A stretch of DNA of 64,000 nucleotides from Luteitalea sp. (GCA_009377495.1 WHTZ01000026.1:16986-80985), one strand, 5' to 3'; shown: positions 9,607 through 19,497, numbered from the stretch's first letter. Translations and numbers: made by a program. Notes: generated from the letters alone by a model not told the origin.

Positions 9607-9730
9607 GCGGTTTTTGCCGTGGTTAGCCGAAAGTCTATTTTCGGACGCGAACGTCGGGAGCCGTCTGTACTCCGATGAGAAGGCCCGAATGCAGGCTCAG
9701 GACACCCCTCGCCGCGTCAAGTGAAATGGC
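9607..9730. repeat. 124-bp dispersed repeat, copy 2
   Basis: Same element and orientation as 1788-1911, about 95 percent identical by eye. It separates the PadR promoter from the TPR gene and runs into the first codons of an upstream-extended TPR reading frame, which argues that the TPR gene starts later, at 9751 or 9754. Confidence 0.85.
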
Positions 9731-9750
9731 CCACCTGCGGCTACAATGAC

Positions 9751-10914
9751 GTGGTGGCTCGCGCGATCGCTCTTCACCTGAACGGCGCTCGATCGTTGCT
9801 TCTTTTCGGCGTCATCTCGATTGGTAGCTCGCCTTACGCGGCTGATACGGTCGCGCCGGAGCGGCCGAGTGGACAGCGCACGGTAGACACACCGGCGTGC
9901 AGGCAGGGCGCGGTCGAACGTGCTATGGCTGAAGGCACAGACCAGATGCGCCGTGGTAACCCGGAACGAGCCATTGCTACTATCAGGCAAGCGCTGGCGC
10001 TCGACCCGAGGTGTGGTCTGGCCCACCAATTGCTCGCACAAGCTTACCTGCAACAGGGCACGTACGAGACGCTCAGCGAGGCGCGGGCCGAGCTGCGGCA
10101 AGCCGTCGCACTCGACCCGAATCTGGTGTGGGCCCGATTTTATCTGGCGCGGCTCTATCTCGACGTTGGTGCCGTCGACAAGGCACACGAGCAACTCAAC
10201 ACCGCAATCGATCTGCACCCGGACCTGCCCCACCTGCAGTCGTTGCTAGGCGAAGCGGAGCGCCAGCTCGGCCAGCCGCGGCGGTCTGTGGAGCGTCAAG
10301 AGCGGGCGCTGGCGATTGATGCCACATTCGCTCCTGCGAAGTACTACCTTGGGCTCGCGTACCTCGATCTCGAGGACGAGGCAGCCGCCCTCCCGCCGCT
10401 CGAAGCCGCCGCCGCTTCGGGCCTCCCCATCGCCGAGCTGTACCTCACGCTCGGATCGGTACACGAAGAAGCGGGGCGACTGGACCGCGCCCGCGCGCTG
10501 TACGATCGGGCGGTAGCGGTGGCCCCTGATCGTGCCGAAGCGCACGTGCGCTTGGCAAAGGTCCTCACGCGGCAAGGTCACCCCGTGCGCGCCCTCGACG
10601 CACTCTCGGGAGCGCTGCCGGACGGGCGGCGCCTCCCGGCAACGCAGTACTACCAGCGCCTCGAAGCCGCGATTCAGCTCGAACGAGGCCGGGCGCTGCA
10701 GGCCCTCGGGCAATGGAACGGGGCTGCGCGCGCGTACCAGGAGGCAGTTGCCATCTCGCCGGATCTCGCGGAGGCGCATCGATACCTGGCCGAGGCCTTG
10801 TATCGTCAGGGCAACTTCGGGCGCGCCCTTGAACATGCGGAACGCGCGGCCGCGCTCGACCACCCGCTGCCCTCCGAGCTGATGCGACAGATCACCGCCC
10901 GCGCGAGACGCTGA
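9751..10914 (+). CDS. secreted TPR-repeat protein (partner of CRTAC1 gene)
   Basis: About 388 residues. A hydrophobic N-terminal segment (SLLLFGVISIGSSPYAAD) suggests export. The body is tetratricopeptide repeats: RRGNPERAIATIRQALALDP, ARAELRQAVALDPNLVWARF, and further helix pairs to the end. No enzymatic motif. The start is uncertain: GTG at 9751 or 9754 is preferred because the region further upstream is the dispersed repeat. It converges on a CRTAC1 gene; a clearly similar TPR protein is fused tail-to-head with another CRTAC1 gene at 37681-38829. A scaffold or assembly role is inferred. Confidence 0.85.
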   Translation: MVARAIALHLNGARSLLLFGVISIGSSPYAADTVAPERPSGQRTVDTPACRQGAVERAMAEGTDQMRRGNPERAIATIRQALALDPRCGLAHQLLAQAYLQQGTYETLSEARAELRQAVALDPNLVWARFYLARLYLDVGAVDKAHEQLNTAIDLHPDLPHLQSLLGEAERQLGQPRRSVERQERALAIDATFAPAKYYLGLAYLDLEDEAAALPPLEAAAASGLPIAELYLTLGSVHEEAGRLDRARALYDRAVAVAPDRAEAHVRLAKVLTRQGHPVRALDALSGALPDGRRLPATQYYQRLEAAIQLERGRALQALGQWNGAARAYQEAVAISPDLAEAHRYLAEALYRQGNFGRALEHAERAAALDHPLPSELMRQITARARR

Positions 10915-10963
10915 GCCGCCAGCGGAATTCGCCCATGCCTGGCGTCGCCGGTCGCCGGCATGG

Positions 10964-12670
10964 TCATTGGGCATCCTGCTCGTCAAGCACGATTTGGCGA
11001 CTCCCAGCTATACGCCCAAGGGTCTGTCTCTTGCCGCTGGGCCATTGGATGGTTAGCCGATCCACGGTGGCGTTCTGCCCCAATCCCACATGCAGCCGCA
11101 GGTCGCTCGTGCTCAGGTAACTACCTGCTGCCCCGATCTCTCGTACCTGTTGCCGGCCACCGCACTCGACGACAACGCGCGCACCCACGCCAAAGCGATT
11201 GCTGACCCGCCCTCGCGCCACGACCCGCAGCCAGTGGTTTCCGTTCTGTTCGTCGTTGCGCATGACGATTGGTGCCCCACTCGAGTTGGCGACAATGATG
11301 TCGAGCTGACCGTCGTTGTCGAGGTCCGCCACAGCAGAACCTCGTCCCACGTGCTCGATTCGGAACGCTGGGCCGGCCTCCGCCGACACGTCGACGAATC
11401 GCCCGTCGCCTCGATTGAGGAAGAGCTGGTCAGTTTGCTTGTAGGACAGCTTCTGGCTGTAGAGCGCGATGTTGTCGATGACGTGACCATTCGTCACGTG
11501 GATGTCGAGGGTTCCGTCATTGTTGGCATCGAAAAGCTTGGTCCCGAACCCCAGAGACAGCCACGCAGACTCCAAGCCGGCGGTGCGTGTCGTGTCCTCG
11601 AAATCCCGGTCGCCCACGTTCCGATAGAGCTCATTCAGTTCTTCAGAAAAGTTGGTGACGAAGATGTCGAGCCGTCCATCGCCATCGTAATCGGCGATCT
11701 CCGTGCCCATGCCGGCCTGCGGCTTGCCATTCTCGTCGTAGCCCACGCCGGCTGCATATGTGGCGTCTGTGAACGTGCCGTCGCCGTTGTTCACGTACAG
11801 AAAGTTTCGTACCAAGTCGTTCGCCACATAGATGTCCGGCCAGCCGTCGTTGTTCACGTCGCCGAAGGCGACACCGAGCCCCTTGCCGGCGGGATTGGCT
11901 ATCCCCGCGGCTGCGGATACGTCGACGAATGTCCCGTCGCCGTTGTTTCGGTAGAGTAGGTCGGGCACGCCATCGAAGTTCCTGGGATCGCAATACATGC
12001 GATAGCCCTCCCTCCGATGCCCACAGTACGGGTCGTGGTCAACGTCGTATTCGAGATACCGTGTCACATAGAGATCGAGATGCCCGTCGCGATTGAAGTC
12101 GAAGAAGCCGGCACTGCTGATCCACCCCTTGCCAGCAACGCCGGCGCGCGTGGTGAGGTCGGTCAACGTGCCGTCACCGTTGTTGCGGTACAAGAGGCCA
12201 CCGCCGTAGCCGCCGACATAGAGGTCGAGGAAGCCGTCATTGTCGATGTCGCCAACCGCGACACCGGTGGCGAAGCGGCGGGTGCCGGCAACACCGGCCT
12301 GCCGCGTGACGTCCACGAATCGCCGGCCCCCCGTGTTGCGGTAGAGCACGTTGCCGGGCGAAGGCGTGCCGCTCGAGAGGTTCGCCCCGTTCGCGAAGAA
12401 CAGATCGACCCAGCCGTCGTTGTCGTAGTCGAATGCCGCGACTCCTGAGCCGAAGGTCTCGACCATGATCTTGTCTGGCGAGGCGCCGTTCTCATGCGTG
12501 AAGTCGATGCCCCAATCGGCGGCGACGTTGACGAAGCGGATCGGCAGCTCGGTCGCGTCTAGTTGGATCAGGGCGGCGCCGATGAGGACGCAAGTGACAG
12601 CGGCGAGGCGGGCTCCCCTCCGGTGTCGGCTACCGGTAGACGCCAATTCGGTGCGTGCGAGCACGATCAT
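10964..12670 (-). CDS. CRTAC1-family protein (VCBS/FG-GAP repeats, ASPIC/UnbV C-terminus)
   Basis: A 568-residue exported protein. After a hydrophobic N-terminus come FG-GAP/VCBS repeats with calcium-type loops (AAFDYDNDGWVDLFFANG, VGDIDNDGFLDLYVGGYG, FDFNRDGHLDLYVTRY, IADYDGDGRLDIFVTN, VADLDNDGQLDIIVAN). From about residue 480 an ASPIC/UnbV domain follows (NHWLRVVARGRVSNRFGVGA ... YLSTSDLRLHVGLG), ending in WPSGKRQ. A PYCGHRREGYRMYC insert carries two cysteines. The start at 12670 is 14 bases after the TonB receptor stop, so the two are likely one operon. Function of the family is unknown; extracellular calcium-binding propeller. Confidence 0.9.
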   Translation of the reverse strand: MIVLARTELASTGSRHRRGARLAAVTCVLIGAALIQLDATELPIRFVNVAADWGIDFTHENGASPDKIMVETFGSGVAAFDYDNDGWVDLFFANGANLSSGTPSPGNVLYRNTGGRRFVDVTRQAGVAGTRRFATGVAVGDIDNDGFLDLYVGGYGGGLLYRNNGDGTLTDLTTRAGVAGKGWISSAGFFDFNRDGHLDLYVTRYLEYDVDHDPYCGHRREGYRMYCDPRNFDGVPDLLYRNNGDGTFVDVSAAAGIANPAGKGLGVAFGDVNNDGWPDIYVANDLVRNFLYVNNGDGTFTDATYAAGVGYDENGKPQAGMGTEIADYDGDGRLDIFVTNFSEELNELYRNVGDRDFEDTTRTAGLESAWLSLGFGTKLFDANNDGTLDIHVTNGHVIDNIALYSQKLSYKQTDQLFLNRGDGRFVDVSAEAGPAFRIEHVGRGSAVADLDNDGQLDIIVANSSGAPIVMRNDEQNGNHWLRVVARGRVSNRFGVGARVVVECGGRQQVREIGAAGSYLSTSDLRLHVGLGQNATVDRLTIQWPSGKRQTLGRIAGSRQIVLDEQDAQ

Positions 12671-12684
12671 TCGCCCTTCCGACG

Positions 12685-15600
12685 TCAGAAGCGGAGCACA
12701 CCCTTCACCGTGATCATGCGTCGACCGGCCCGCTCTGCCTGGAAGTCGGACATCACTTCCGAAATGTTCCCTGCGGTCGCTGCCGAGATGTTCGACGCCG
12801 GATTACCGAAGTGCGCCTGGTTGAAGATGTTCGACGCTGTCACGCCAAACGTCAGTGACATGCCGCCCGCGAGCCGCGTCTCCTTGGACAGGCTCACGTG
12901 GTGCACGTGTAACCCGTCGCCCTCCAGGATGTTCACGCCGGCGTTGCCAAAGCGCCCGTCGGGCGGTACCGCGAAGTCGTCGGGGTTGAACCATCGCGTC
13001 GGCGTCCGTTGGTCGCCCGGCAGATTGCCGGGGCCGACGCGGTCCGGGATGCCTCCGGAGGTGCCAGTGTTCGACGGATCTGCCCCGTCGAAAGACGGTG
13101 AGAAGAAGGTGCCGCCGCCGAAGTAGCTCACCGTGGAGACCGTCCATCCACCGACCAGCCGATCGAGCAGCGGCGAGGTGTCGGACAGGAAGCGCCTCCC
13201 GCGTCCGACGGGCAGCTCCCAGGTGGTGTTGACCATCCCGTAGTGCCGCCGCGTGGCGGCCGCATTGTACCAGTGACCGGTTATGTCGGACGGGTTCTCG
13301 TCGTTGAGGTAGTCTGCTTGGTCGCGCGCCCACGTGTAGTGGGCGTTGAACGTGAACGCGCCGCTGCGCTTCTGCACCTGCGCCTGAAAGGCGTCGTACC
13401 GCGCGCTGCCGTCGCTGCGGATCTCGTCGACATCGACAAGTTGTGGCCACGGGCGCCGGTCCGTGGTGAACGGGGTGGCGCTGGGCTCCGGCTTGTTGAT
13501 GTTCAGCGAATAGTTCAGCCCAGCGCTGCGCGAACCGATGTAGGAAAGGCGCACGCCGACACGGGGCATCAGCTCGCGCTCGACGCTGACGTTGAACTGG
13601 TGGATGGCGCCGTTGTCGGTTCGTAGCGGGTAGCTGCTGACACTCTGGCTCACGCTCGCGAACTCGAGACCGGGGAACGGGTTCGGGAACGAGACCAGCG
13701 GCGCGTCGCCCGCCTGGACGATGTTCTGGTAGTCCTCGGCAATCTCGAATGGGCCGCCACCCTGTGCGCCCACGAAATAGTCGAGTCGCTCGGTAAAGGC
13801 GCCGTACCCGCCTCTGATGACCGTGCGCTCGTTCAGGCGGTAGGCCATCGACGCACGTGGCCGCAGGTTTCGCGTGTCGGGCTCCGCGATGACGTCGCCA
13901 CCGCGCACCTCGATGGTGTCTGGATACTGGGGGCTCACGGCGTCGAGCGCGTCAGGCGGCACGATGACCGCGCCCGTGGCTTTGTCCCAGTTGTACATGA
14001 GCCCGTCCTTGTAGCGCGCGGCCGGAAAGTAGTCCCAACGCAGGCCGTAGTCGAGCGTGAGATTCGCGCTCAGCTTGAACGAATCCTGCACGTACATCCC
14101 GAGCTCTTTCGAGGTCTGGCGTCGATTGACGAGCGGATGGAGCACCCGCTCGCTCTGAAACGGGATGCCCAACAGGAAGTCGGCGTACGCGTGGCCGGTG
14201 ATCTGTCCGTTGAACGTAAAGCTCCCATAGTTCGGCACGACGCCGGAGAACCCTTCAAACGTCAGATACTCCCAACCGAACTTCCAGACGTGCCGGCCCG
14301 TCGTCCAGGTGAGCGACTCCTCGAAGGTGAAGTCCTTGTCGTCCGACTTGACGCCACCGGTGATCGTCGAGAGCTCGCTGAACCCGGTGATGTTCAGCTC
14401 GGGGAAGCCCGCGGTGCTGTGGCCGTCGGCGTTCACGCCCTGCAGGCCGATCGCCGCGACGGCGTCGGCGCCGTTGATGGGTACCTGTCCCTCGAACTCT
14501 CTCCCGTCCTCGATGAAGTCATGGTTATAGCCGAAGCGAATCGTGTGAACCGCGGCGGCGGAGAACACGTGAGTGTCGGAGAGCACCGCGCGCTGCTGGT
14601 TGCGGAGCCGCGACCAGAAGAAGTCCGGCAGGTCCGTCACGAGCACATAAGGCCACCGCCCCTTCATCCAGCGCCCGGTGAGCGTGTTGTTCTCGGTCAC
14701 GTTGTGGTCGATACGCACGAACGGCCAGTCGCCCTTGAAATAGTCCCAGTGATATGGATGCACCCACTCGAAGTTGTTCGAGAGGGCGCCCTCGTCGCCG
14801 CGATTGGGTAGCGGGATGTAGAGCTCCTGCGCCGCTCGTGCGACGGAGCTGAACCGCTCACTTGGGATCTGATTGTCCGGAAACGGCGCCCCCGTGAGCG
14901 GGTCGATGATGGGCTCGCCGACTTCGGAGAAGTCGCCGTCGCGCATTCTGAGGCTGGGCACGTCGGCGAGGTTGAACGATCCCTTGGGAACCCGCTGCGC
15001 GGCCCACGAGCCGTAGAAAAAGGTCTTGTTCCGGAGGATGGGACCGCCCAACTCGAGCTGCCATTCGTGCAGGAGGAACGGCACCTCGTCGCTCTCGAAG
15101 AACGGTTTCGCGTTGAGCGCTGAGTTGAAATGCTCGTAGTTGGCCATGCCACGGAGCTCGTTCTGGCCACGCTTCGAGACCATGTTGTAGCTCGTCACGC
15201 GCGAGCTGTCCGCAGGCGCGTTGACGATGTTGACCGATACCTCTTCCATGAAGTTGGTGTTGTTGGTGTTACCCTGACGGCGCGAGTGGACCCCGTCCAT
15301 CGCTTCCACCATCTGTTCGCGCGGCTGGCCCGCGACGACGACGCCCCAGCCCGATCCCTGCACGCCTGGTTGGGTGGAGAACATGGCAAAGGGCGACGGA
15401 AAGACGTCGACGAAGGCACTCTTCTGATACTGCTCGGCGTTGAAGCGCCCGCTAATCTCCCCCGTGTCGGTGGTGAGCACCTGCGCGCCCGCAACGACGG
15501 TGACTTCCTCCTGTGCGCCGCCAACCTCGAGACGGGCGTCGAGGCGACGCGTCTGCCCGCTCTCGAGCAGCACGTTCTCGGAGACGAAGGTCTTGAAGCC

Positions 15601-15864
15601 TTCCAGCTCTACCTGGAGGCGGTAGGTGCCAGGCCTCAGGTCCGGCATCTCGTAGTTGCCCAAGGTATCGCTGACGACCGTGCGCACCAGGCTGCCTGTC
15701 CCCGGCTCGGTCAGCGTGATCGTGGCGCCCGGAATCACAGCGCCGGTGGCGTCCGCCACGGTGCCACGCAGCGACGCCAGATTCGACTGGGCGGAGACGG
15801 GGACCGCGGGAACGGTGACGAGCAAGAGCAGGGACAGGATGGCGCTGAACGGCTGCGCACGCAT
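12685..15864 (-). CDS. TonB-dependent receptor with carboxypeptidase-regulatory-like domain
   Basis: About 1059 residues. Signal peptide MRAQPFSAILSLLLLVTVPA, then a CarboxypepD_reg-like domain (SLRGTVADATGAVIPGATIT), a plug region (about 120-280) and a large beta-barrel ending in Phe (ITVKGVLRF), as expected for outer-membrane insertion. ATG at 15864 is preferred over an upstream-extended start because the signal peptide begins there and GAGG lies about 10 bases ahead. These OmpA-less Oar/Cir-type receptors are expanded in Acidobacteriota and probably import oligosaccharides or other large ligands. The CRTAC1 gene follows directly. Confidence 0.92.
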   Translation of the reverse strand: MRAQPFSAILSLLLLVTVPAVPVSAQSNLASLRGTVADATGAVIPGATITLTEPGTGSLVRTVVSDTLGNYEMPDLRPGTYRLQVELEGFKTFVSENVLLESGQTRRLDARLEVGGAQEEVTVVAGAQVLTTDTGEISGRFNAEQYQKSAFVDVFPSPFAMFSTQPGVQGSGWGVVVAGQPREQMVEAMDGVHSRRQGNTNNTNFMEEVSVNIVNAPADSSRVTSYNMVSKRGQNELRGMANYEHFNSALNAKPFFESDEVPFLLHEWQLELGGPILRNKTFFYGSWAAQRVPKGSFNLADVPSLRMRDGDFSEVGEPIIDPLTGAPFPDNQIPSERFSSVARAAQELYIPLPNRGDEGALSNNFEWVHPYHWDYFKGDWPFVRIDHNVTENNTLTGRWMKGRWPYVLVTDLPDFFWSRLRNQQRAVLSDTHVFSAAAVHTIRFGYNHDFIEDGREFEGQVPINGADAVAAIGLQGVNADGHSTAGFPELNITGFSELSTITGGVKSDDKDFTFEESLTWTTGRHVWKFGWEYLTFEGFSGVVPNYGSFTFNGQITGHAYADFLLGIPFQSERVLHPLVNRRQTSKELGMYVQDSFKLSANLTLDYGLRWDYFPAARYKDGLMYNWDKATGAVIVPPDALDAVSPQYPDTIEVRGGDVIAEPDTRNLRPRASMAYRLNERTVIRGGYGAFTERLDYFVGAQGGGPFEIAEDYQNIVQAGDAPLVSFPNPFPGLEFASVSQSVSSYPLRTDNGAIHQFNVSVERELMPRVGVRLSYIGSRSAGLNYSLNINKPEPSATPFTTDRRPWPQLVDVDEIRSDGSARYDAFQAQVQKRSGAFTFNAHYTWARDQADYLNDENPSDITGHWYNAAATRRHYGMVNTTWELPVGRGRRFLSDTSPLLDRLVGGWTVSTVSYFGGGTFFSPSFDGADPSNTGTSGGIPDRVGPGNLPGDQRTPTRWFNPDDFAVPPDGRFGNAGVNILEGDGLHVHHVSLSKETRLAGGMSLTFGVTASNIFNQAHFGNPASNISAATAGNISEVMSDFQAERAGRRMITVKGVLRF

Positions 15865-16021
15865 GGCGACACCTCGATTGAGATCACCTGTTATAACCTG
15901 TAATGTGCGCCGCTCTTGTACCACAGTAAGCCGGCGGCGCGGTAGGCGCTATGACAGACATGCGACCCGATCGCTCTCGGTCTTGGGTACGTCGCTAGCT
16001 CAGGCCGCATGGCGACAGAGT

Positions 16022-17389
16022 TTACCGCATCGGGCGTCTGGCGAGATGGCGGCTGGCAAACGCGAGGTACTGCTCCCAGTCGTACGTGGTGAGGTCGTGC
16101 GCGCCCTGTCGCACGTGATAGGCGATGGTGCGCCCAACGGGCGTGTCGACGGGTGGCATGTCGTCCACACCGAGCCCGTCCGTGCCGAGTAGACGATAGA
16201 CGGGCTCCGCATGCTTTGCCGACAGGAACTCGCCGTGTGGGTCGGCCCAGAGATCTTCCGCAGCGCTCGCGATGTAGACGGGACGCGGCGCGATGAGGCC
16301 GACGAGCTGGTGGAAGTCGACGGGCAGCTCGTCCTCGCGTTCTCGATAGTAGTCGAACATGCCGCAGAACCAATGTGGGAACGTCGTGGTGATGCGAGCG
16401 ATCGTCTCGCCGAATCGACGCCGCGTGATGGCTGCGCCGCCCTCGCCCGACTCGTTGGCGATGACGAGCGCGAACCGCTGATCCTGCGCGCCTGCCCAGA
16501 GCGCGGTCTTGCCCAGGCGCGAATGGCCGATCACGGCAACCCGCGCCGCATCGATGTCGTCGTCGGTCTCGAGGTAGTCGAGCGCGCGGCTCAATCCCCA
16601 CGCCCAGGCTCCGATCGCGCCCCAGCTATCGAGTCGGTGATCCTCAGGACCGTCGGGCGCCAGAGCCTCGATGTCCTGCTGCGTCGCATGAGGTGGCATC
16701 TTCAGCGCGGTGTCCGACCTCGGCCGAAAGTGAGCGCGAACGCCGTCCTTCCAGCCGTCGGGATGATCCGGCTCGAGATCGCCGTAGTAGGCCGTGACGA
16801 GAGCGAAGCCACGCGACAGGATCGACTCGACCGGCCATCGAGACGCCGCGGTGCCACGCGATGCCTCCGTCGCCCGGTTGTCGACGACCTTCTTCTCGTC
16901 ACCGTCGCGCATCCATCGCGTCGACAGCGTGATGCCCGGGTCGGGATGGATGGCGTGGTTCCCAGAGAAGTTGAGGCCGAGGAAGGCGGGGCGCTTGCCG
17001 GCCGCGGCGTCTCCTCCTCCTTTGGGGAGGTAGAGGAGCAGGTCCATGCTCGGACCACTCTCCGAACCGGTGAAGAGGACGGAGACCTGCTTGCGCACCG
17101 CGTTGCCTCCGAGCGCTTCGCGATCGACCGCGCGGGTCACGAATCGCATAGCCGTAGGCGCAGGCGCGCTGCGGCCGTAGACCTGCGTCTCGAACAGACG
17201 AAGTAGCTCGGGCCGGCGTTGCGCGTGCCAGGCCTGCGCGTCCGCCACGCGTCCGCCACGTTCGAACCGCAGCGGATCGGGCAGCGTGTATGCAGGGACC
17301 TTGGCTTCGTCCTCATTGATTGGCGGGGCTTCCTGAGGGACTCCGACCAGTATCGCCGCACCGGCACACACCAACAGCGCGCCTCTCAT
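16022..17389 (-). CDS. CE15-type glucuronoyl esterase (secreted alpha/beta hydrolase)
   Basis: About 455 residues with a signal peptide (MRGALLVCAGAAILVG). The nucleophile motif GHSRLGKTALWAGAQDQRF places Ser near residue 290, followed by NESGEGGAA, the bacterial CE15 signature. A candidate acid lies in SAAEDLWADP (Glu about 378) and the catalytic His in RQGAHD (about 431). CE15 enzymes cleave the ester between glucuronic acid of xylan and lignin alcohols. The second of two adjacent ATGs (17389) has GGAG six bases upstream. Neighbouring unknown secreted protein and TonB receptor fit a plant cell-wall function. Other alpha/beta hydrolases such as acetyl xylan esterases are less likely. Confidence 0.85.
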   Translation of the reverse strand: MRGALLVCAGAAILVGVPQEAPPINEDEAKVPAYTLPDPLRFERGGRVADAQAWHAQRRPELLRLFETQVYGRSAPAPTAMRFVTRAVDREALGGNAVRKQVSVLFTGSESGPSMDLLLYLPKGGGDAAAGKRPAFLGLNFSGNHAIHPDPGITLSTRWMRDGDEKKVVDNRATEASRGTAASRWPVESILSRGFALVTAYYGDLEPDHPDGWKDGVRAHFRPRSDTALKMPPHATQQDIEALAPDGPEDHRLDSWGAIGAWAWGLSRALDYLETDDDIDAARVAVIGHSRLGKTALWAGAQDQRFALVIANESGEGGAAITRRRFGETIARITTTFPHWFCGMFDYYREREDELPVDFHQLVGLIAPRPVYIASAAEDLWADPHGEFLSAKHAEPVYRLLGTDGLGVDDMPPVDTPVGRTIAYHVRQGAHDLTTYDWEQYLAFASRHLARRPMR

Positions 17390-17512
17390 CATCTTCTCCT
17401 GGCCTGAATCGTATGCCGGCGCCACGCGAATCAAAGTAGAACACAGTGGCCGTACACAATTATGTAAATTTACGCATCGCTGAGAGAAATGTAGCGTTGC
17501 AAGGAAGTGTGC

Positions 17513-19318
17513 TTACGGGCGGTCCCACGGGAACGTGACCGTGGGCGGGTTGGCGTAGCGGCGGGTGGCGAGCGTAAGCGTTGCGCCTGCGCCGGGTGCG
17601 AGCTGCACGGTGAAATCGCGGGCGTCTAAGCGTCTAGTCTGTCCGTTCCACTCGACTGACTCGAATTGGTGCTCGGCGTACGCGCCCGCCTGCACGACGA
17701 CCGCGCGCGATTCGGTCGCACTGAGGTTGACGAGCGTCACAACCGTCCGGCGCTCGCCGAGCTCAGAGATCAGCGCGGCCACGTCCTCGGGCACACCCGC
17801 CCGGCGGCGCTCGGGATCGAAGTAGCGCAGGCGCGCGTTGAGCAGACCTCCCTCGCGGCCCGGCACGAGCGCGCCAAACATGAGCCGGACCAATGCGTCA
17901 GTCGCGGCCGGGTTGGAGTCCAGCATGTTGTCGGCGAGGCGCTTGTCGGGCGGGGTCTGGTCCGCGCGGATGGTCGCGAGCTTGCCCGGGATGCTCTCGA
18001 GCTCGCGCCGCAGCGCAACCTCGGGGTAGTCGGCGTTCTTGCCCTCGAGGAACTCGAGCCAAGGATTGGCTCCCACGCGTGCGCGATCGTCCGGACGCAT
18101 GGACCAATACCACACCTCGAGCGCGCCGATGCTCCACGGTTCTGGTTTCCAGCCATACCAGCCATCGGCACCAAACATGCTCGGATATTCCTTGCGACCG
18201 CCGATCGAGCGGGCGTGGGAGTTGACGACGTCGATCATGGCGCGCCAGGCATCGACATATTTCTGATCGCCCGTGACGAGAAGCGCGTTGCTGAAACCGA
18301 CGAGTGCACGCCCGATGCGGTTGCGGTCCTCGCGTCGGCCTGTCACAGGATTGACTGGGCTGAACCCCCATCCGTACGCATTACCCCACCACGGCCGGTC
18401 AGGGCCGCCGACTGTGCCGTCGAGATCGACACAGCTCGGGATGATGCCGCCGTTCTGCTTCATGCGCGCGAGCCACGCGTCCATATACTCGACGATCCAG
18501 CGGCGATACTTCGCCTCGCCGGTGAGTAGGTAGGCGTTGGTTGGAAGCGTGGTGGCAACCAGGTTCAGAAAGTGGTCGCCCACAACGTCGGTGTATTCCC
18601 GGTAGTGCTCCAGAAACTGCGCGTACGTGCGCTCGCCGTGTAACGCGACAAAACCGGTCACGTCGAATGGGTCGCCCACCCAGTCAAGCGCCGTGGCCTT
18701 ACGCAGCATCGGGCCGCGACTGCCGTTGATCATCGAGCGAATCAGTTTCTTCTCGGGATCGTAGTTCGGCGCGTCCGGATCCTCGCCCATGTAGAGGGCC
18801 GCGAAGCGCAGCGCGCGCTGGCGATAGGCAGGCAGGGTAGGCACCGAGAGCGCCATGCGATTGAAGAGTTGCAGGCCCTCGCCGTGGTGCATCCAGTCCG
18901 ACTGCGCGGAAAACTCCTTCACATACATCCCCGCGCGTCCGGCGGGCACGTCGGTGGTCTTGGCCTCGGAGTACTGGCGGATCATGCCCTCCCAGCCTTT
19001 GAGATAAAGCTGGAGGATTTCGTCGTCCGCGCCCAGCGCGTGCAGCTCGGGCCAGCGATTGAAGTTCTCGAACGCGTCGTCCGGCCCGTCGTTCGCGCCC
19101 CAGCGCAGGAAGCACTGGAGATAGCCGCGCGCGTCGTAGTACTTCTCGAAGAACTCCCGGCACGCGGGAACGTTGTGGGCAAAGAGCTGGCGCTCGAGCG
19201 TTGCCCATACGGGCGCGGGCATCGGCGTGTCGATGGTGAGGGTGGCTGGTGTCGCGGTGAGCACACGGACGCCGCTCAACAGCGCGATGAGGCACACGAA
19301 AGCCCGCCTATCCACCAC
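17513..19318 (-). CDS. secreted protein of unknown family, possible alpha/alpha-toroid
   Basis: A 601-residue protein with an N-terminal signal (RAFVCLIALLSGVRVLTATP). I do not recognise a named family. The middle is rich in aromatic and helical segments (YLQCFLRWGANDGPDDAFEN, WIVEYMDAWLARMKQNGGII, ADGWYGWKPEPWSIGALEVW) that resemble six-hairpin glycosidase, epimerase or lyase folds. The C-terminal 100 residues look beta-rich (TVVTLVNLSATESRAVVV, ATLTLATRRY), like an accessory sandwich domain. It lies between the CE15 esterase and an ADOP gene on the same strand, so a role in polysaccharide processing is plausible but unproven. Confidence 0.72.
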   Translation of the reverse strand: MVDRRAFVCLIALLSGVRVLTATPATLTIDTPMPAPVWATLERQLFAHNVPACREFFEKYYDARGYLQCFLRWGANDGPDDAFENFNRWPELHALGADDEILQLYLKGWEGMIRQYSEAKTTDVPAGRAGMYVKEFSAQSDWMHHGEGLQLFNRMALSVPTLPAYRQRALRFAALYMGEDPDAPNYDPEKKLIRSMINGSRGPMLRKATALDWVGDPFDVTGFVALHGERTYAQFLEHYREYTDVVGDHFLNLVATTLPTNAYLLTGEAKYRRWIVEYMDAWLARMKQNGGIIPSCVDLDGTVGGPDRPWWGNAYGWGFSPVNPVTGRREDRNRIGRALVGFSNALLVTGDQKYVDAWRAMIDVVNSHARSIGGRKEYPSMFGADGWYGWKPEPWSIGALEVWYWSMRPDDRARVGANPWLEFLEGKNADYPEVALRRELESIPGKLATIRADQTPPDKRLADNMLDSNPAATDALVRLMFGALVPGREGGLLNARLRYFDPERRRAGVPEDVAALISELGERRTVVTLVNLSATESRAVVVQAGAYAEHQFESVEWNGQTRRLDARDFTVQLAPGAGATLTLATRRYANPPTVTFPWDRP

Positions 19319-19497
19319 ACGCTCCTTCTCAGCTCACGTCGCGTGAACGACCGACCGGGCGCAGATCGCTTGACAGCCGTGACGCGTCGTGATTGTTACA
19401 GCCAAGGGCTTTCAGACTACCACGCTCGAGAACATGGAGATCGCGAAGATCATCCTGCGGGCGGAGTAGAGGATACGCCGCGCGTGGGTGTCATTCC

